Shown here: positions 52,501 through 60,439 of the stretch, in pieces
Layout: each line of letters starts with the position of its first letter
Position numbering within the stretch: position 1 is the stretch's first letter
From: Paractinoplanes durhamensis
GTDB lineage: Bacteria; Actinomycetota; Actinomycetes; Mycobacteriales; Micromonosporaceae
Direction of reading: 5' to 3'
Length of the DNA stretch: 64,000 nucleotides
NCBI RefSeq assembly: GCF_016862175.1
Contig: NZ_BOML01000013.1
Coordinates: forward strand, 332,017-396,016
The notes under the pieces: generated by a model
The model's database searches: none
Told to the model about the DNA's origin: nothing
Seen by the model: the letters and a program-made list of their open reading frames with translations, nothing else
Made by a program: the position numbers and the translations under genes

Positions 52501-53536
52501 CCAGTTGCCGCGTCTCGCGAATGGCCGCGCCGTAGTCGTAGGACGTGTAGTTCTGCGGCATGCCGAGCCAGCCCCAGTTGGTGCCGCCATAGGTCATGTA
52601 GAAGCTCTGCGCGGTCGACCCCACCGCGATGTTGTTCTTGTAGAACACGTTCGCGAACTGGTCGTTGATCAGCTGCGCGCATTTGTCGTAACCGGGCCCG
52701 CCCCACGGATCGAAGGCCCCGCCCTGAAACTCGGGCGTGTAGAGCGGCCGCCCGGCCGGATGGTCGTAGCTGATGTCCGGCACCCCGCGCCAGACCGTCG
52801 GATTCGAACAATCAAAGCCTTGCGGGTACGAGTCGGGACCATCGATGTCGAGCTTGCCGACGCCCTCGTTGAAGGTCCCGTTGTTGTTGCCGGTCAACGG
52901 CACGGTGATGCCGTCGGCGCGGGCCTTGTCCGCGAGGTGCTGCATGTAGAGGCGGGCAGCCGCGCTGCCGTTGTAGTACTCGTTCTCGACCTGGTAGGCG
53001 ATGACCGACCCGGTGCCGTTGGTCAATTGATGACGGGCCACGATGTTGTCGATCTGCGTGAGCCATTCATCGGCGTACGCAAGGAATTTGGGGTCGTTGC
53101 TTCGGTTTTGCTCGTCCTTGGTGGTCAGCCAGACCGGGAGGCCGCCGCTGTCGACCTCGGCGTTGATGTACGGCGCGGGGCGCGCGATGACGTAGAGGCC
53201 GGCCTGCTCGGCCATGTCGAGCACCAGATCGGCGTCGCGGACGCCGGTGAAGTCGTAGACCCCGGGTCGCGGCGAATGGTAGCCCCAGTCGAAGTAGAGC
53301 GAGGTGGCATTGAAGCCGGCCGCTTTCAACTTCTGGAAGATGTCCAGCCAGAGGCTGGGGCTGGGCAGCCGGAAGTAGTGGAACTCCCCCGCCCAGAGGT
53401 AGGTGCGCTGCCCGTCGACGAGGAACGAGTAGCCGTCGAAGGTGACCGTATGCGATGGGGGCGCAGCCGCGGCCGGCGAAGGCAGGGCCACGGGGATCAG
53501 CAACAGGATCAGGAGCGCGCGCAGCCATCGAGTCAT
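49589..53536 (-). CDS. Secreted GH35 beta-galactosidase with C-terminal NPCBM domain
   Basis: A 1315-residue exported enzyme. Residues 1-25 are a Sec signal peptide. The GH35 TIM barrel spans about 30-370: YLWAGEFHYFRLPSPSLWLD, acid/base Glu in VIAYQVENEYYNG (about 183) and nucleophile Glu in LYTPEFQGGAFDPWGG (about 268), plus FYMTYGGTNWGW. Beta-galactosidase accessory and jelly-roll domains follow, e.g. STWYRGRFPAS and RAQLYVNGWMLGNYVNYLGP. The last 130 residues are an NPCBM-type galactose-binding module (RPITIAGQVYPRGLGTNAVS). ATG 53536 with GGAGG 8 bp upstream. It should release galactose from side chains of plant polymers. Confidence 0.92.
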   Translation of the reverse strand: MTRWLRALLILLLIPVALPSPAAAAPPSHTVTFDGYSFLVDGQRTYLWAGEFHYFRLPSPSLWLDIFQKLKAAGFNATSLYFDWGYHSPRPGVYDFTGVRDADLVLDMAEQAGLYVIARPAPYINAEVDSGGLPVWLTTKDEQNRSNDPKFLAYADEWLTQIDNIVARHQLTNGTGSVIAYQVENEYYNGSAAARLYMQHLADKARADGITVPLTGNNNGTFNEGVGKLDIDGPDSYPQGFDCSNPTVWRGVPDISYDHPAGRPLYTPEFQGGAFDPWGGPGYDKCAQLINDQFANVFYKNNIAVGSTAQSFYMTYGGTNWGWLGMPQNYTSYDYGAAIRETRQLDPKYYQDKLIGYLTQSLPDLTKTDRIPVTPPDAAAIVDTARRNPDTGAQFHVLRHNDSTSTAVTRTHLSIDFNARATTSYTYDDVDPALQYAGAWSHVANESYTGSDYLHTESFSNVAGDSLTVPFAGTAIRWIGSKTSNHGLADVYVDDVKQATVDASGGAAQAVLFQATGLADAPHSLKIVVTGTHASGSTDNFVAVDAIDLPPAVATTEPVYSTVPQKPGTAITLNGRDSRLLVADAKLGQTQLQYSTSELLTQAAIGAQDVAVLYGDPGTDGETVLRFATKPAVRGAVEETWDPATGDLRLNYTHGGLTRVVVSEAGRRPLLLLLADKPTAETFWRQDTAAGPVLVRGTHLLRTAVSHGRTLELTGDNGTDPTIEVFSTASSVRWNGAAISHGTIPTAAPVSLPALTNWKHQAESPEAQPGFDDSAWVVADKTTTFSITGPGALPILYADDYGFHTGSTWYRGRFPASAGVTGVHLTSDSGGGAQAFSAWVNGVFLGSSTTGAGNFPFPAGSLKPDGDNIVSVLTVNMGHEEDYNSSNGNKAARGLTGAALIGAPTTPITWRLQGARDVDAVRGPLSTGGLFGERAGWQLPGFDDRRWVMASPDRDTTPGVSWYRTTADLHLPKGQDTSIGVTFTDDPSRRYRAQLYVNGWMLGNYVNYLGPQHTFPIPNGILKTDGRTTIAIAVWNLDGSTGGLGQVSLTNYGSYASSLKVHDVASPGYDARKYAIPPPPKVTVNLRVPPSVQPGVPFTATAQVTGSAHATATLTAPTGWTIRRLTALTWEVTPPTGTQPSTAALTVTVPYRGGTARDERMVGYYVPPPAGSVAVSDLPFLSSTNGWGPVERDTSNGEQPSGDGRPITIAGQVYPRGLGTNAVSDVQVYLGGRCTRFTTATGVDDEQNGAGTVTFEVLADGRPLATTPVLRGHQPATTIDVDVTGAQALELVVGDGGDGNGNDHGDWAGPTLTCG

Positions 53537-53580
53537 CCGTAGCCTCCACCCACCGGCGAACACACTCCCACAAGACCGAA

Positions 53581-53600
53581 CGATATCTTTCGATATCTAT
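53581..53600 (-). promoter_or_regulatory. Tandem 10-bp repeat before the GH35 gene
   Basis: CGATATCTTT and CGATATCTAT stand head to tail, one helical turn apart, followed by CG, about 45 bp upstream of the GH35 start. Adjacent recognition on one face of the helix suggests an activator or repressor site. Confidence 0.35.
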
Positions 53601-53626
53601 CGTCCACAAGCGGCGCAGTAATATAG

Positions 53627-53752
53627 ATGTTCATCACTGCCCTGGCGATACCGGCCGACGCGGCGACGCCCAGCTTCGACTTCGGCAACCGGGAAATCGT
53701 CGCCACCGGCCTCGACGACCGGGTGATCCGGATCGCGCGGGCCGCGTCTTGA
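53627..53752 (+). other. Short 41-codon reading frame in the divergent promoter region
   Basis: An ATG frame encoding ITALAIPADAATPSFDFGN, then REIVATGLDDRVIRIARAAS. It has no ribosome site and resembles nothing I can name. It may be the end of a lost gene. I do not call it a gene. Confidence 0.25.
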
Positions 53753-53756
53753 TTTC

Positions 53757-53785
53757 TTGACACGCACGTCATCTCGACGTAAAGA
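53757..53785 (+). promoter_or_regulatory. Sigma70-like promoter of the GH5/GH43 pair
   Basis: Perfect -35 TTGACA (53757-53762), 17-bp spacer and TAAAGA (53780-53785). The spacer is almost entirely filled by the left arm of the 18-bp inverted repeat at 53764-53817. Confidence 0.6.
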
Positions 53786-53817
53786 TTCAGCAACTCCGAT
53801 ACGTCGAGATGACGTGC
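53764..53817. promoter_or_regulatory. Perfect 18-bp inverted repeat overlapping the GH5 promoter
   Basis: GCACGTCATCTCGACGTA at 53764-53781 is exactly complementary to 53800-53817, with an 18-bp spacer. The left arm lies between -35 and -10, the right arm around the expected transcript start. This fits a two-site operator; an attenuating RNA hairpin is the other option. Confidence 0.65.
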
Positions 53818-53861
53818 CGAGCTATCCCCCGTACGTGTGCATCCACTGCTCCCCCAGCACG

Positions 53862-53877
53862 ATGTTTACGTAAACAT
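53862..53877. promoter_or_regulatory. Perfect palindrome, candidate LacI-family operator
   Basis: ATGTTTACGTAAACAT is a 16-bp perfect palindrome with a central CG, the hallmark of LacI-family sites. It ends 21 bp before the GH5 ATG at 53899, downstream of the promoter, a roadblock position. Confidence 0.65.
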
Positions 53878-53898
53878 TCGCCATGGTTGGAGTGCTCC

Positions 53899-54882
53899 AT
53901 GAAACGCGCACTACTCGCCGCCGCCCTCGCCATCGCCGTCGCCGTCCCGGTGGCCGTCACCGCCGGGGAAGCCTCCGCCGCCACCAACAGCTTCCGCGGG
54001 GTCAACTGGGCCGATGCCCGCGACAACTACGTCAACGGCTGGGTCATCCCGACCGGCCTGACCGCCGCGGACAGCTACAGCACCGTCTACACCAAGGCGG
54101 ACGGCATCATCACCGGCTTCCAGAACCTGCTCGGCGCCAACACGGTCCGGCTCCCGATCAACCCGCAGAGCGTCAACAGCACCTGGTGGGCCAGCTACAA
54201 GGGGGCGTTCGACTCCGCCCTCGCGCACGGCATGAAGGTCATCGTGTCGTACTGGGAGGCGGACACCGCCAAGGACGGCCTCGTCGACGACACCGCCGCC
54301 TGGAACACCATGTGGGACAAGGTCACCAGCGACTTCGCCGGCAACGCCAACGTCTACTTCGAGCCGATGAACGAGCCGTTCGGCTACAGCCTCAGCTCCT
54401 GGGTGTCGCTCTGCTCGACCTGGCTGTCCCGGCACTCGGCCATCCCCCGCGGCCGGGTCCTGATCAGCGGTACCGGCTACAACGACAACGTCACCGGCGT
54501 CGGCGCCGCGAGCGCGCTCAGCGGCACCCTGCTCTCGCTGCACTTCTACGGGTTCTGGGCCTCGGACACCACCCGGGCCGCGTGGACCACCAATCTCAGC
54601 AACCGGCTCGGCTCCTACTCGTCGCGCACCGTGATCGACGAGGCCGGCTCCCCGATGACCACCGGGCTGACCTACACGGGCGGCCAGAATCAGGACGGCA
54701 ACGTGTTCACCTCGTACTTCGCCGCCACCACCGACCTCACCCGAGCCCGGCAGATGGGCATCGTCTACTGGCCCGGCCTGCGCTCCGGAGACACCTACTC
54801 GATCACCCGGCAGAGCGGGACCGGGCTGGCCGTCAACAACGCCTCCGGGGTCGCACAGCTGCGCTGGGGGTGGGGGCTGTGA
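53899..54882 (+). CDS. Secreted GH5 endoglycanase (cellulase-like)
   Basis: A 327-residue exported single-domain enzyme. Residues 1-28 are a Sec signal peptide (AVTAGEASA cleavage). The GH5 barrel shows FRGVNWADARDNYV, NTVRLPIN, acid/base Glu in YFEPMNEPFGY (about 157), LHFYGFW and nucleophile Glu in VIDEAGSP (about 249). No binding module. ATG 53899 with TGGAG upstream. Its last bases overlap the start of the GH43-like gene (GTG within CTGTGA), so both enzymes are translated together and should act on one polymer. Confidence 0.9.
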   Translation: MKRALLAAALAIAVAVPVAVTAGEASAATNSFRGVNWADARDNYVNGWVIPTGLTAADSYSTVYTKADGIITGFQNLLGANTVRLPINPQSVNSTWWASYKGAFDSALAHGMKVIVSYWEADTAKDGLVDDTAAWNTMWDKVTSDFAGNANVYFEPMNEPFGYSLSSWVSLCSTWLSRHSAIPRGRVLISGTGYNDNVTGVGAASALSGTLLSLHFYGFWASDTTRAAWTTNLSNRLGSYSSRTVIDEAGSPMTTGLTYTGGQNQDGNVFTSYFAATTDLTRARQMGIVYWPGLRSGDTYSITRQSGTGLAVNNASGVAQLRWGWGL

Positions 54883-55736
54883 AGCGCCTTCTCGCCCTCG
54901 TGCTCGCCGGGCTCCTCGCCGTCCTGGCCGCTCCGCCGCAGCCGGCCGCCGCGGCCACCACGCTGATCTACGCCACCTTCAAGGGTGACGCGGCCGCCGA
55001 CGAGGAACTCTGGATCTACCAGTCGACAAACGGCGGCACCAGCTACAGCGTGCTGACCGACACCAACTTCCACGGCCCGACCGGGGTGCTGCGCGACCCG
55101 AGCATCCTGAAATACAACGGGATCTACTACATCGCCTACACGGTGCAGTCGTGGACGACCAACTCGACCTACTTCAACATCGCGTCCAGCAGCAACCTCA
55201 CCAGCTGGACGAACATCGCGAGCATCCCGTCCGGGATCGCCAACACGGCGTACACCTGGGCTCCGGAATTCTATGTCGAGGGCAGCACGGTCCGGATCAT
55301 CACCAACGTCGCGGCCAGCACCTGCTCGGCCTGCTTCCGGCCGTACGTCTACACCGCCCAGAACACCGCCCTGACCTCGTGGAGCGGGCCGTCGCAGATG
55401 TGGGGCCTCGGCACCAACCACATCGACGCCTACGTGCTGAAGTCGGGCAGCACCTGGCACGCGTTCGTCAAGGACGAGACCGGCAAGTACATCGAGCACT
55501 GGACCACCACCGCGAGCCTGACCACGGGCTGGGTCAACAAGGGCACCCTGTTCGCCTCCGGCTACGAGGGCCCGTCGCTGGTCAAGCTGGACAACGGCAG
55601 CTGGCGGATCTACGTCGACAAGTACAGCACCGGCGGCAACATCTGGACCGCCACCAGCACCGACCTCAACACCTGGACGAGCCTCACCGCCGTCACCTGT
55701 TCCGGTTGCCGGCACGGGACGGCGATCGCCAAGTAA
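54879..55736 (+). CDS. Secreted GH43-like five-bladed propeller hydrolase
   Basis: A 285-residue exported protein with a signal peptide (residues 1-25, ending PAAAA). The mature part shows blade repeats of a GH43/GH117-type propeller: GVLRDPSILKYNGIYYIAYT (RDPS with candidate base Asp), YTWAPEFYVEG (WAPE motif), NHIDAYVLKSG and EGPSLVKLDNGSWRIYVDKY, whose Glu of EGP is the usual general acid. Such enzymes remove arabinose, xylose or galactose units. It starts at GTG 54879, overlapping the GH5 stop. Confidence 0.85.
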   Translation: MKRLLALVLAGLLAVLAAPPQPAAAATTLIYATFKGDAAADEELWIYQSTNGGTSYSVLTDTNFHGPTGVLRDPSILKYNGIYYIAYTVQSWTTNSTYFNIASSSNLTSWTNIASIPSGIANTAYTWAPEFYVEGSTVRIITNVAASTCSACFRPYVYTAQNTALTSWSGPSQMWGLGTNHIDAYVLKSGSTWHAFVKDETGKYIEHWTTTASLTTGWVNKGTLFASGYEGPSLVKLDNGSWRIYVDKYSTGGNIWTATSTDLNTWTSLTAVTCSGCRHGTAIAK

Positions 55737-55740
55737 GCGC

Positions 55741-56553
55741 CTACCGCGGGCGGTGCCAGCGCAACCACGCGGCCTGGCCACCGTCGAGGAGCAGATCGGT
55801 CCCGGTGATGTAGAGCGCACCGGGACCGGTCAAAAAGGCAACCGCCTCGGCCAGCTCGCCGGGGGTGCCGGCCCGGCCGATGCCGCAGGCGTCCAGCGTG
55901 GCCATCATGTGGGCGCCGGCCGGGCCCTCGCGTTCCGCCTTGGCCATCGCGGTGGCGATCACGCCGGGGCTGACCGTGTTGATCCGGGCGCCCCGGCGGT
56001 TGTAGGCCAGGGCGGCCGCCTGAACCCGCAACTGGTTGGCCCGCTTGGCCAGGATGTAGGCCGCGATCGGGTCGTCGCCCGCCGACCGGACCACGTCCAG
56101 GGCCGCCAGGTCGGCGGTGGGGGTGGTGGCCAGCGCGGCTTCCTGCGCAGGGGTCGGCGTCGCGTAGTGGCCGGCCATGCTCGCTATGCAGACCAACGAC
56201 GTTCCGCCGGTCGCGACCTGCTCGAACGCGTCGATCACGTGGGCGGTGCCGAGCAGGTCGACCTGCATGATCTGGTGGGTGGTGGCGGTGGCCGCCGAGA
56301 CGCCAGCGGTGTGCACGACCGCGGTCAACGGGCCCTCGGCTGCCGCAGCCGAGGCCAGTTTGGTCACCGCCGAGGCGTCCGACACGTCGGTGACGTGCGT
56401 CTTCACCGTATAGCCCTCGGCCTCCAGGGCTTCGGCGCAGCGGTCCAGCGCCTCGGGGGCGGCGTCGGCCAGGACCAGCGTGCGCCCGGCACCGATCCGA
56501 CGGGCCACGGCAGCGCCCATGCCGCCGGCGCCGGTGATAACTACGACTGTCAT
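55741..56553 (-). CDS. Short-chain dehydrogenase/reductase
   Basis: A 270-residue SDR: cofactor loop TGAGGMGAAVAR (residues 7-18), catalytic Ser in CIASMAGHYAT and the YxxxK pair in AAYILAKRAN, with RINTVSPGVIATAM after it. The ending ITGTDLLLDGG is standard. It overlaps the upstream ferredoxin reductase gene by 4 bp and closes the P450 cassette, so it probably oxidises the alcohol made by the P450. Confidence 0.9.
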   Translation of the reverse strand: MTVVVITGAGGMGAAVARRIGAGRTLVLADAAPEALDRCAEALEAEGYTVKTHVTDVSDASAVTKLASAAAAEGPLTAVVHTAGVSAATATTHQIMQVDLLGTAHVIDAFEQVATGGTSLVCIASMAGHYATPTPAQEAALATTPTADLAALDVVRSAGDDPIAAYILAKRANQLRVQAAALAYNRRGARINTVSPGVIATAMAKAEREGPAGAHMMATLDACGIGRAGTPGELAEAVAFLTGPGALYITGTDLLLDGGQAAWLRWHRPR

Positions 56554-57695
56554 CGAACATCCTTCCAGCTGGATCCGGTGGCGATGGCGTGCCGCCACCG
56601 GCGAATGGCCTTGGGCGGCATGCCGGCGGCGAGGACACCGACCAGGCGATCGTCCGTGCGGTACGCAGCGAGGAAGCGCCGGTCCGCGAGCGAACCCTCG
56701 ACGATTTCCACCTCGTCGTGGCCGCGCAGGTAGCCGTAGGCGTGGATCTTCAGGTCGTACTGGTCGGACCAGAAGTAAGGCACCGGCGCGAATGGCATAC
56801 CGGGGTTGAGCAGGTTGCGGGCGGCGGCCATGCCCTGCTCGGCGGCGTTGGTGCGGTGTTCGATCCGCATCGACAGCCCGAACAGCGGGTTGTGCCAGCG
56901 GGCCACGTCGCCGGCGCCGTAGACGCCCGGCGCGGCCGCGCAGTACTGGTCGCAGACCAGGCCGTCGTCGAGGGTGAGGCCGCTGCCCTCGAGCCACTCG
57001 GTGTTGGGCACCGACCCGACCGCCACCAGCACCACGTCGGCCTCGACGGACTCACCGCCGCCGAGCTGCACGCCGTTCTCGGTGACCGCGGTGACGGTCA
57101 CGCCGGTGCGCAGGTCGACGCCGTTCTCCTCATGCACCGCGGTGAGGAACCGGCCCACCTGGTCGCCGATCGCGTGGGCGAGCGGCACCGGGGCCGGCTC
57201 CAGCAGGGTCACCGCGCAGCCGAGCCCGCGGGCCACCGCGGCGCATTCGGCGCCGAGAAACCCGGCGCCGACGATGGCCAGCCGGGTGCCGGGGCGCAGG
57301 GTCCGGCGCAGGTCAAGGGCGTCGCCGAGGGTACGCAGGACGTGCGCGGACGCCCCGGGAAGCCGGCGCGGCCGCACCCCGGTCGCCACGATCAGCCCGT
57401 CGAACGGCACCCCGGTCCCGTCCGCGAGCCACACCTCCCGCTCCGACAGACCGGTGGCCCGGGTGCCGAGGCGCAGGTCCAGTTTCAGCGCGGTCAGTTG
57501 TTCATCGGTGCGCAAGGACAGGCGGTCGGCGTCCCAGGTGGACGCCAGCACCTGCTTCGAGAGCGGCGGACGATCGTACGGTAAATCGCTCTCCTCGCTG
57601 ATCAGCGTGATCGTGCCGCCGAAGCCCTCGCGTCGCAGGGTTTCCGCCGCCGTCAGGCCGGCGGCCGAGGCACCCACGATGACGATCCGGTTCAC
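56550..57695 (-). CDS. NAD(P)H:ferredoxin reductase (FAD, rubredoxin/putidaredoxin reductase type)
   Basis: A 381-residue flavoprotein: FAD loop IVIVGASAAGLTAAE, YDRPPLSKQVLAS (typical of BphA4/PdR), second nucleotide loop LAIVGAGFLGAECAAVARGLG and VYGAGDVARWHNP. A C-terminal reductase domain follows. GTG start 57695 overlaps the ferredoxin stop (GTGA). It passes electrons from NAD(P)H to the small ferredoxin upstream for the P450. Confidence 0.92.
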   Translation of the reverse strand: MNRIVIVGASAAGLTAAETLRREGFGGTITLISEESDLPYDRPPLSKQVLASTWDADRLSLRTDEQLTALKLDLRLGTRATGLSEREVWLADGTGVPFDGLIVATGVRPRRLPGASAHVLRTLGDALDLRRTLRPGTRLAIVGAGFLGAECAAVARGLGCAVTLLEPAPVPLAHAIGDQVGRFLTAVHEENGVDLRTGVTVTAVTENGVQLGGGESVEADVVLVAVGSVPNTEWLEGSGLTLDDGLVCDQYCAAAPGVYGAGDVARWHNPLFGLSMRIEHRTNAAEQGMAAARNLLNPGMPFAPVPYFWSDQYDLKIHAYGYLRGHDEVEIVEGSLADRRFLAAYRTDDRLVGVLAAGMPPKAIRRWRHAIATGSSWKDVR

Positions 57696-57889
57696 TCCGC
57701 CACCAGGCGAATAGCCGCGGCGGGACACACCGCCGCCGCCTCGCGGGCATCGTCCTGCTGGTCCGGGCCGGGCGAGGCGTTCAGGACGATCGCCACGCCG
57801 TCGTCGTCACGCTGATCGAACAGCTCCGGGGCCACCATCGCGCACTGACCGGCCGCGACACACCGCGGCTCGTCGAACTCGATCCTCAC
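57692..57889 (-). CDS. 3Fe-4S type ferredoxin of the P450 cassette
   Basis: A 65-residue ferredoxin with C-VAAGQ-C-AMVAPELFD and a distant VCPAAAI. The arrangement C-x5-C...C-P, with one usual cysteine replaced, marks the 3Fe-4S ferredoxins that serve actinomycete P450s. GTG start 57889 overlaps the P450 stop; its own stop overlaps the reductase start. Confidence 0.88.
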   Translation of the reverse strand: MRIEFDEPRCVAAGQCAMVAPELFDQRDDDGVAIVLNASPGPDQQDDAREAAAVCPAAAIRLVAE

Positions 57890-59097
57890 CACGTGACCGG
57901 CAGCGACTTCAGGCCGTAGGCGACGCCCTCCATCGCGAACGGCACCTCCTCGAACGGCACCGCGAGGGCGAGCGTGGGGATGCGGCGGTAGAGCGTGCCG
58001 TACGCGATCTGCAACTCGACCCGGGCCAGCGACTGGCCGAGGCACTGGTGGGCGCCGAAGCCGAACGCGTGATGCTGGCGGGCCGGGCGGCGCAGATCGA
58101 GGCGGTCCGGTTCCGGAAATTGAGCGTCGTCCCAGTTGGCCGCGGCCAGGTCGAAGATGACGCCGTCGCCGGCCCTGATCACCGTGTCGTGCAGTTCGAT
58201 GTCCTCGTTCGCGATGCGCCGGATGCCGCTGTGCACGATGGTCAGGTAGCGCAGCAGTTCCTCGGCGGCGTTCGCGACGAACTTCGGGTCGTCGCTGTTG
58301 TCGCGCAACAGCGCCAGCTGCTCCGGGTTCTGCAGGAGCGCGAGGGTGCCGAGCGAGATCATGCTCGCGCTGGTCTCGTGGCCGGCGATGAGGATCGCGT
58401 TGGCCATGGTGATCGCCTCGGGTCGGGTCATCTGCCCGGCGGTGACCCAGCCGGCCATCTCGGACACCACGTCGTCGCCCGGCTCGGCGATCTTCCGGTC
58501 GAGCAGGTCGCTGAGGTAGCCGCCGATCGCCCGCCCGGCCGCCGCGGCCTCCTCCGGCGTCGAGTCGTGGCTGATCAGCACGTGGCTGGTGGTCTGGAAG
58601 AGCTCGTGATCGGCGTAGGGCGCGCCGAGGATCTCGGTGATCACCAGCGTCGGCACCGGCAGCCCGATCGCCTGCACCAGGTCGGCCTTTTTTGAAGGCA
58701 GGGCGAGCATGTCGTCGATGAGACTGTCGAGCACTTCCTGGATGCGCGGCCGAAGAGCCTCCACCCTTTTAACCATGAAAGGCCCATTGACCGTACGGCG
58801 TAACCGGGTGTGTTCCGGCGGGTCGGTGTTCGTGATCAGCGCCGGATGGTGCGGGGCGGAGGCCGCCCGGGCGCGGGTCATGTGCGGGTAACCGGCCCGC
58901 TTCTCGTCGATGCTCAGCCGGGGGTCGTTGAGCAGGGCGCGCTGGTCGGCGTGCCGGGTGATGAACCACGGCGTGCTGCCGTCCCAGATGCGTACCCGGC
59001 CGACCGGGTTGTCCCTGGTCATCGTGCGGACGGCGGCGGCCGGGGCGAACGGGCAGCCCGGCTCGCGGGCCGCCGGGTAGTCGGGCGTCTCAGGCAT
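57886..59097 (-). CDS. Cytochrome P450
   Basis: A 403-residue soluble class I P450: I-helix AILIAGHETSASM with the oxygen-activating Thr position replaced in the AGHETS form usual for actinomycetes, ExxR in AAEELLRYL, and the haem loop HAFGFGAHQCLGQSLARVEL, with the Cys thiolate. ATG 59097. First gene of a four-gene cassette with its ferredoxin, reductase and an SDR, all overlapping by 4 bp. Substrate unknown; a terpene or steroid-like molecule would be typical. Confidence 0.93.
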   Translation of the reverse strand: MPETPDYPAAREPGCPFAPAAAVRTMTRDNPVGRVRIWDGSTPWFITRHADQRALLNDPRLSIDEKRAGYPHMTRARAASAPHHPALITNTDPPEHTRLRRTVNGPFMVKRVEALRPRIQEVLDSLIDDMLALPSKKADLVQAIGLPVPTLVITEILGAPYADHELFQTTSHVLISHDSTPEEAAAAGRAIGGYLSDLLDRKIAEPGDDVVSEMAGWVTAGQMTRPEAITMANAILIAGHETSASMISLGTLALLQNPEQLALLRDNSDDPKFVANAAEELLRYLTIVHSGIRRIANEDIELHDTVIRAGDGVIFDLAAANWDDAQFPEPDRLDLRRPARQHHAFGFGAHQCLGQSLARVELQIAYGTLYRRIPTLALAVPFEEVPFAMEGVAYGLKSLPVTW

Positions 59098-59167
59098 GCG
59101 CCCATCCCAGCAGGGCAACCTGACACGATCCGGACAGCGACCTGACAGCGCATGAACGTGACGGGGG

Positions 59168-59833
59168 TCACTCCGCGAGGCTCAGCCGGTACCCGAATCC
59201 TCGATGCGTATGGATCAGCGCGGGCGGCGTCCGGTCGACCTTCTGCCGCAGCCGGGAGACCATCCGCTCGATCGCGTTGACGTCCCGCGACTCGCCCCAC
59301 AGATGCCAGGCCAGCTGCTCCTTGGACAGCACCCGGTCGGCGTTGCGCAGCAGATGGCGCAGCAGCCGATATTCGGCCGGGGTCACCCCGAGCATCCGGT
59401 CGGCACGCCAGGCCCGGCAGACGACGTCGTCGAGCAGCAGGTCACCGTGGCGCAGCACGTCGGCCCGGCCGGCCGCGGCCCGATTGCGCACCAGCACCTG
59501 CACCCGGGCCAGCAACTCGGCGCTGCGGCACGGCTTGGTGATGTAGTCCTCGATCCGGGTGCCGAGCACCGGCACCAGGTCACCGAGGAACTCGCAGGCG
59601 GTGACGGCCAGGACCGGGGGGCGTTCGCTGAAGGTCCGCTGCCCCCGGGCGAGTTCGTGCAGGTCGGGGGTGTCCACATCGACCACGACCAGGTCGACGT
59701 CGTGCGCGTCGAGCAGCCGGACCGCGGCGGCGCCGGTCGCCGTCGAGGTGACCCGGTAGCCGTGCCGGCTCAGCGGCGACGTGAGGTCGCGGTGATCCGG
59801 GGCGACCACCAGCACGTTCGGCTCGACCGGCAT
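59168..59833 (-). CDS. Orphan OmpR-type response regulator
   Basis: A 221-residue protein. Residues 1-120 are a receiver domain with phosphoacceptor Asp in DLVVVDVDTPD and Lys in DYITKPC; the usual N-terminal acidic pair is reduced to APDH. Residues about 130-220 are a winged-helix domain: GVTPAEYRLLRHLLRNADRV, LSKEQLAWHLWG, VNAIERMVSRLRQKV. No sensor kinase is nearby. ATG 59833 is preferred to GTG 59839. It lies next to the P450 cassette on the same strand and may control it. Confidence 0.85.
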   Translation of the reverse strand: MPVEPNVLVVAPDHRDLTSPLSRHGYRVTSTATGAAAVRLLDAHDVDLVVVDVDTPDLHELARGQRTFSERPPVLAVTACEFLGDLVPVLGTRIEDYITKPCRSAELLARVQVLVRNRAAAGRADVLRHGDLLLDDVVCRAWRADRMLGVTPAEYRLLRHLLRNADRVLSKEQLAWHLWGESRDVNAIERMVSRLRQKVDRTPPALIHTHRGFGYRLSLAE

Positions 59834-59875
59834 CCCCACACCCTACTGCGCAGACATCGGGAACGGTCGATCGGC

Positions 59876-60424
59876 TCAGCGCCCGAAGACGAGCCTGGTG
59901 GCCAGGTCGGTGACGGCGAGGGCGTCGGTGTCGGTGAGCTCGCCGGTCATCGCGAGACGGTGCAGCAGGGCGCCGACCACCACGTCGAACGCGAGGTCGA
60001 CGTCGGGTGCGGACAGCCCGAACTCGTCGACGAGGTGCCGGGTGAACGGCTCCCGGATGCGGGCCCGCAGCTCGGCCCGGACGCTCTCGTCCTGCCCGGC
60101 CTCACCGACCAGGCCGACCAGCAGCCGGCGCACGCTCGGCTCGCGCACCTGCGCGGCGAGCCAGGTGATCGGCGACAGCAGATCGATCCCGGCGGGCGGG
60201 TCGCCGAGCAGGTCGGCCAGGGTGTCGATGGCCAGGTGGCTCTTCGACCGCCAGCGGCGGTAGACGGTGGTCTTGGCGACGCCGGCCCGCTGGGCGATCA
60301 GATCGAGGGTGGTGCCCGCGTAGCCGCGCTCGGCGATCAGCTCCTCCGCAGCCTGCCGCACGGCGGCGCCGACGCCGGCCCGGCGGGGGCGGCCACCACG
60401 CGGGCGGGCCGAGTTGTCGCTCAT
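59876..60424 (-). CDS. TetR-family regulator
   Basis: A 182-residue regulator: N-terminal HTH AAEELIAERGYAGTTLDLIA, QRAGVAKTTVYRRWRSKSHL; C-terminal ligand-binding helices. Divergent from the oleate hydratase gene across 79 bp that contains the direct repeat at 60440-60466, a likely operator. It probably senses a fatty acid or its CoA ester. No ribosome site precedes ATG 60424, so it may be leaderless. Confidence 0.9.
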   Translation of the reverse strand: MSDNSARPRGGRPRRAGVGAAVRQAAEELIAERGYAGTTLDLIAQRAGVAKTTVYRRWRSKSHLAIDTLADLLGDPPAGIDLLSPITWLAAQVREPSVRRLLVGLVGEAGQDESVRAELRARIREPFTRHLVDEFGLSAPDVDLAFDVVVGALLHRLAMTGELTDTDALAVTDLATRLVFGR

Positions 60425-60439
60425 GATCGAGGAGTCTAA

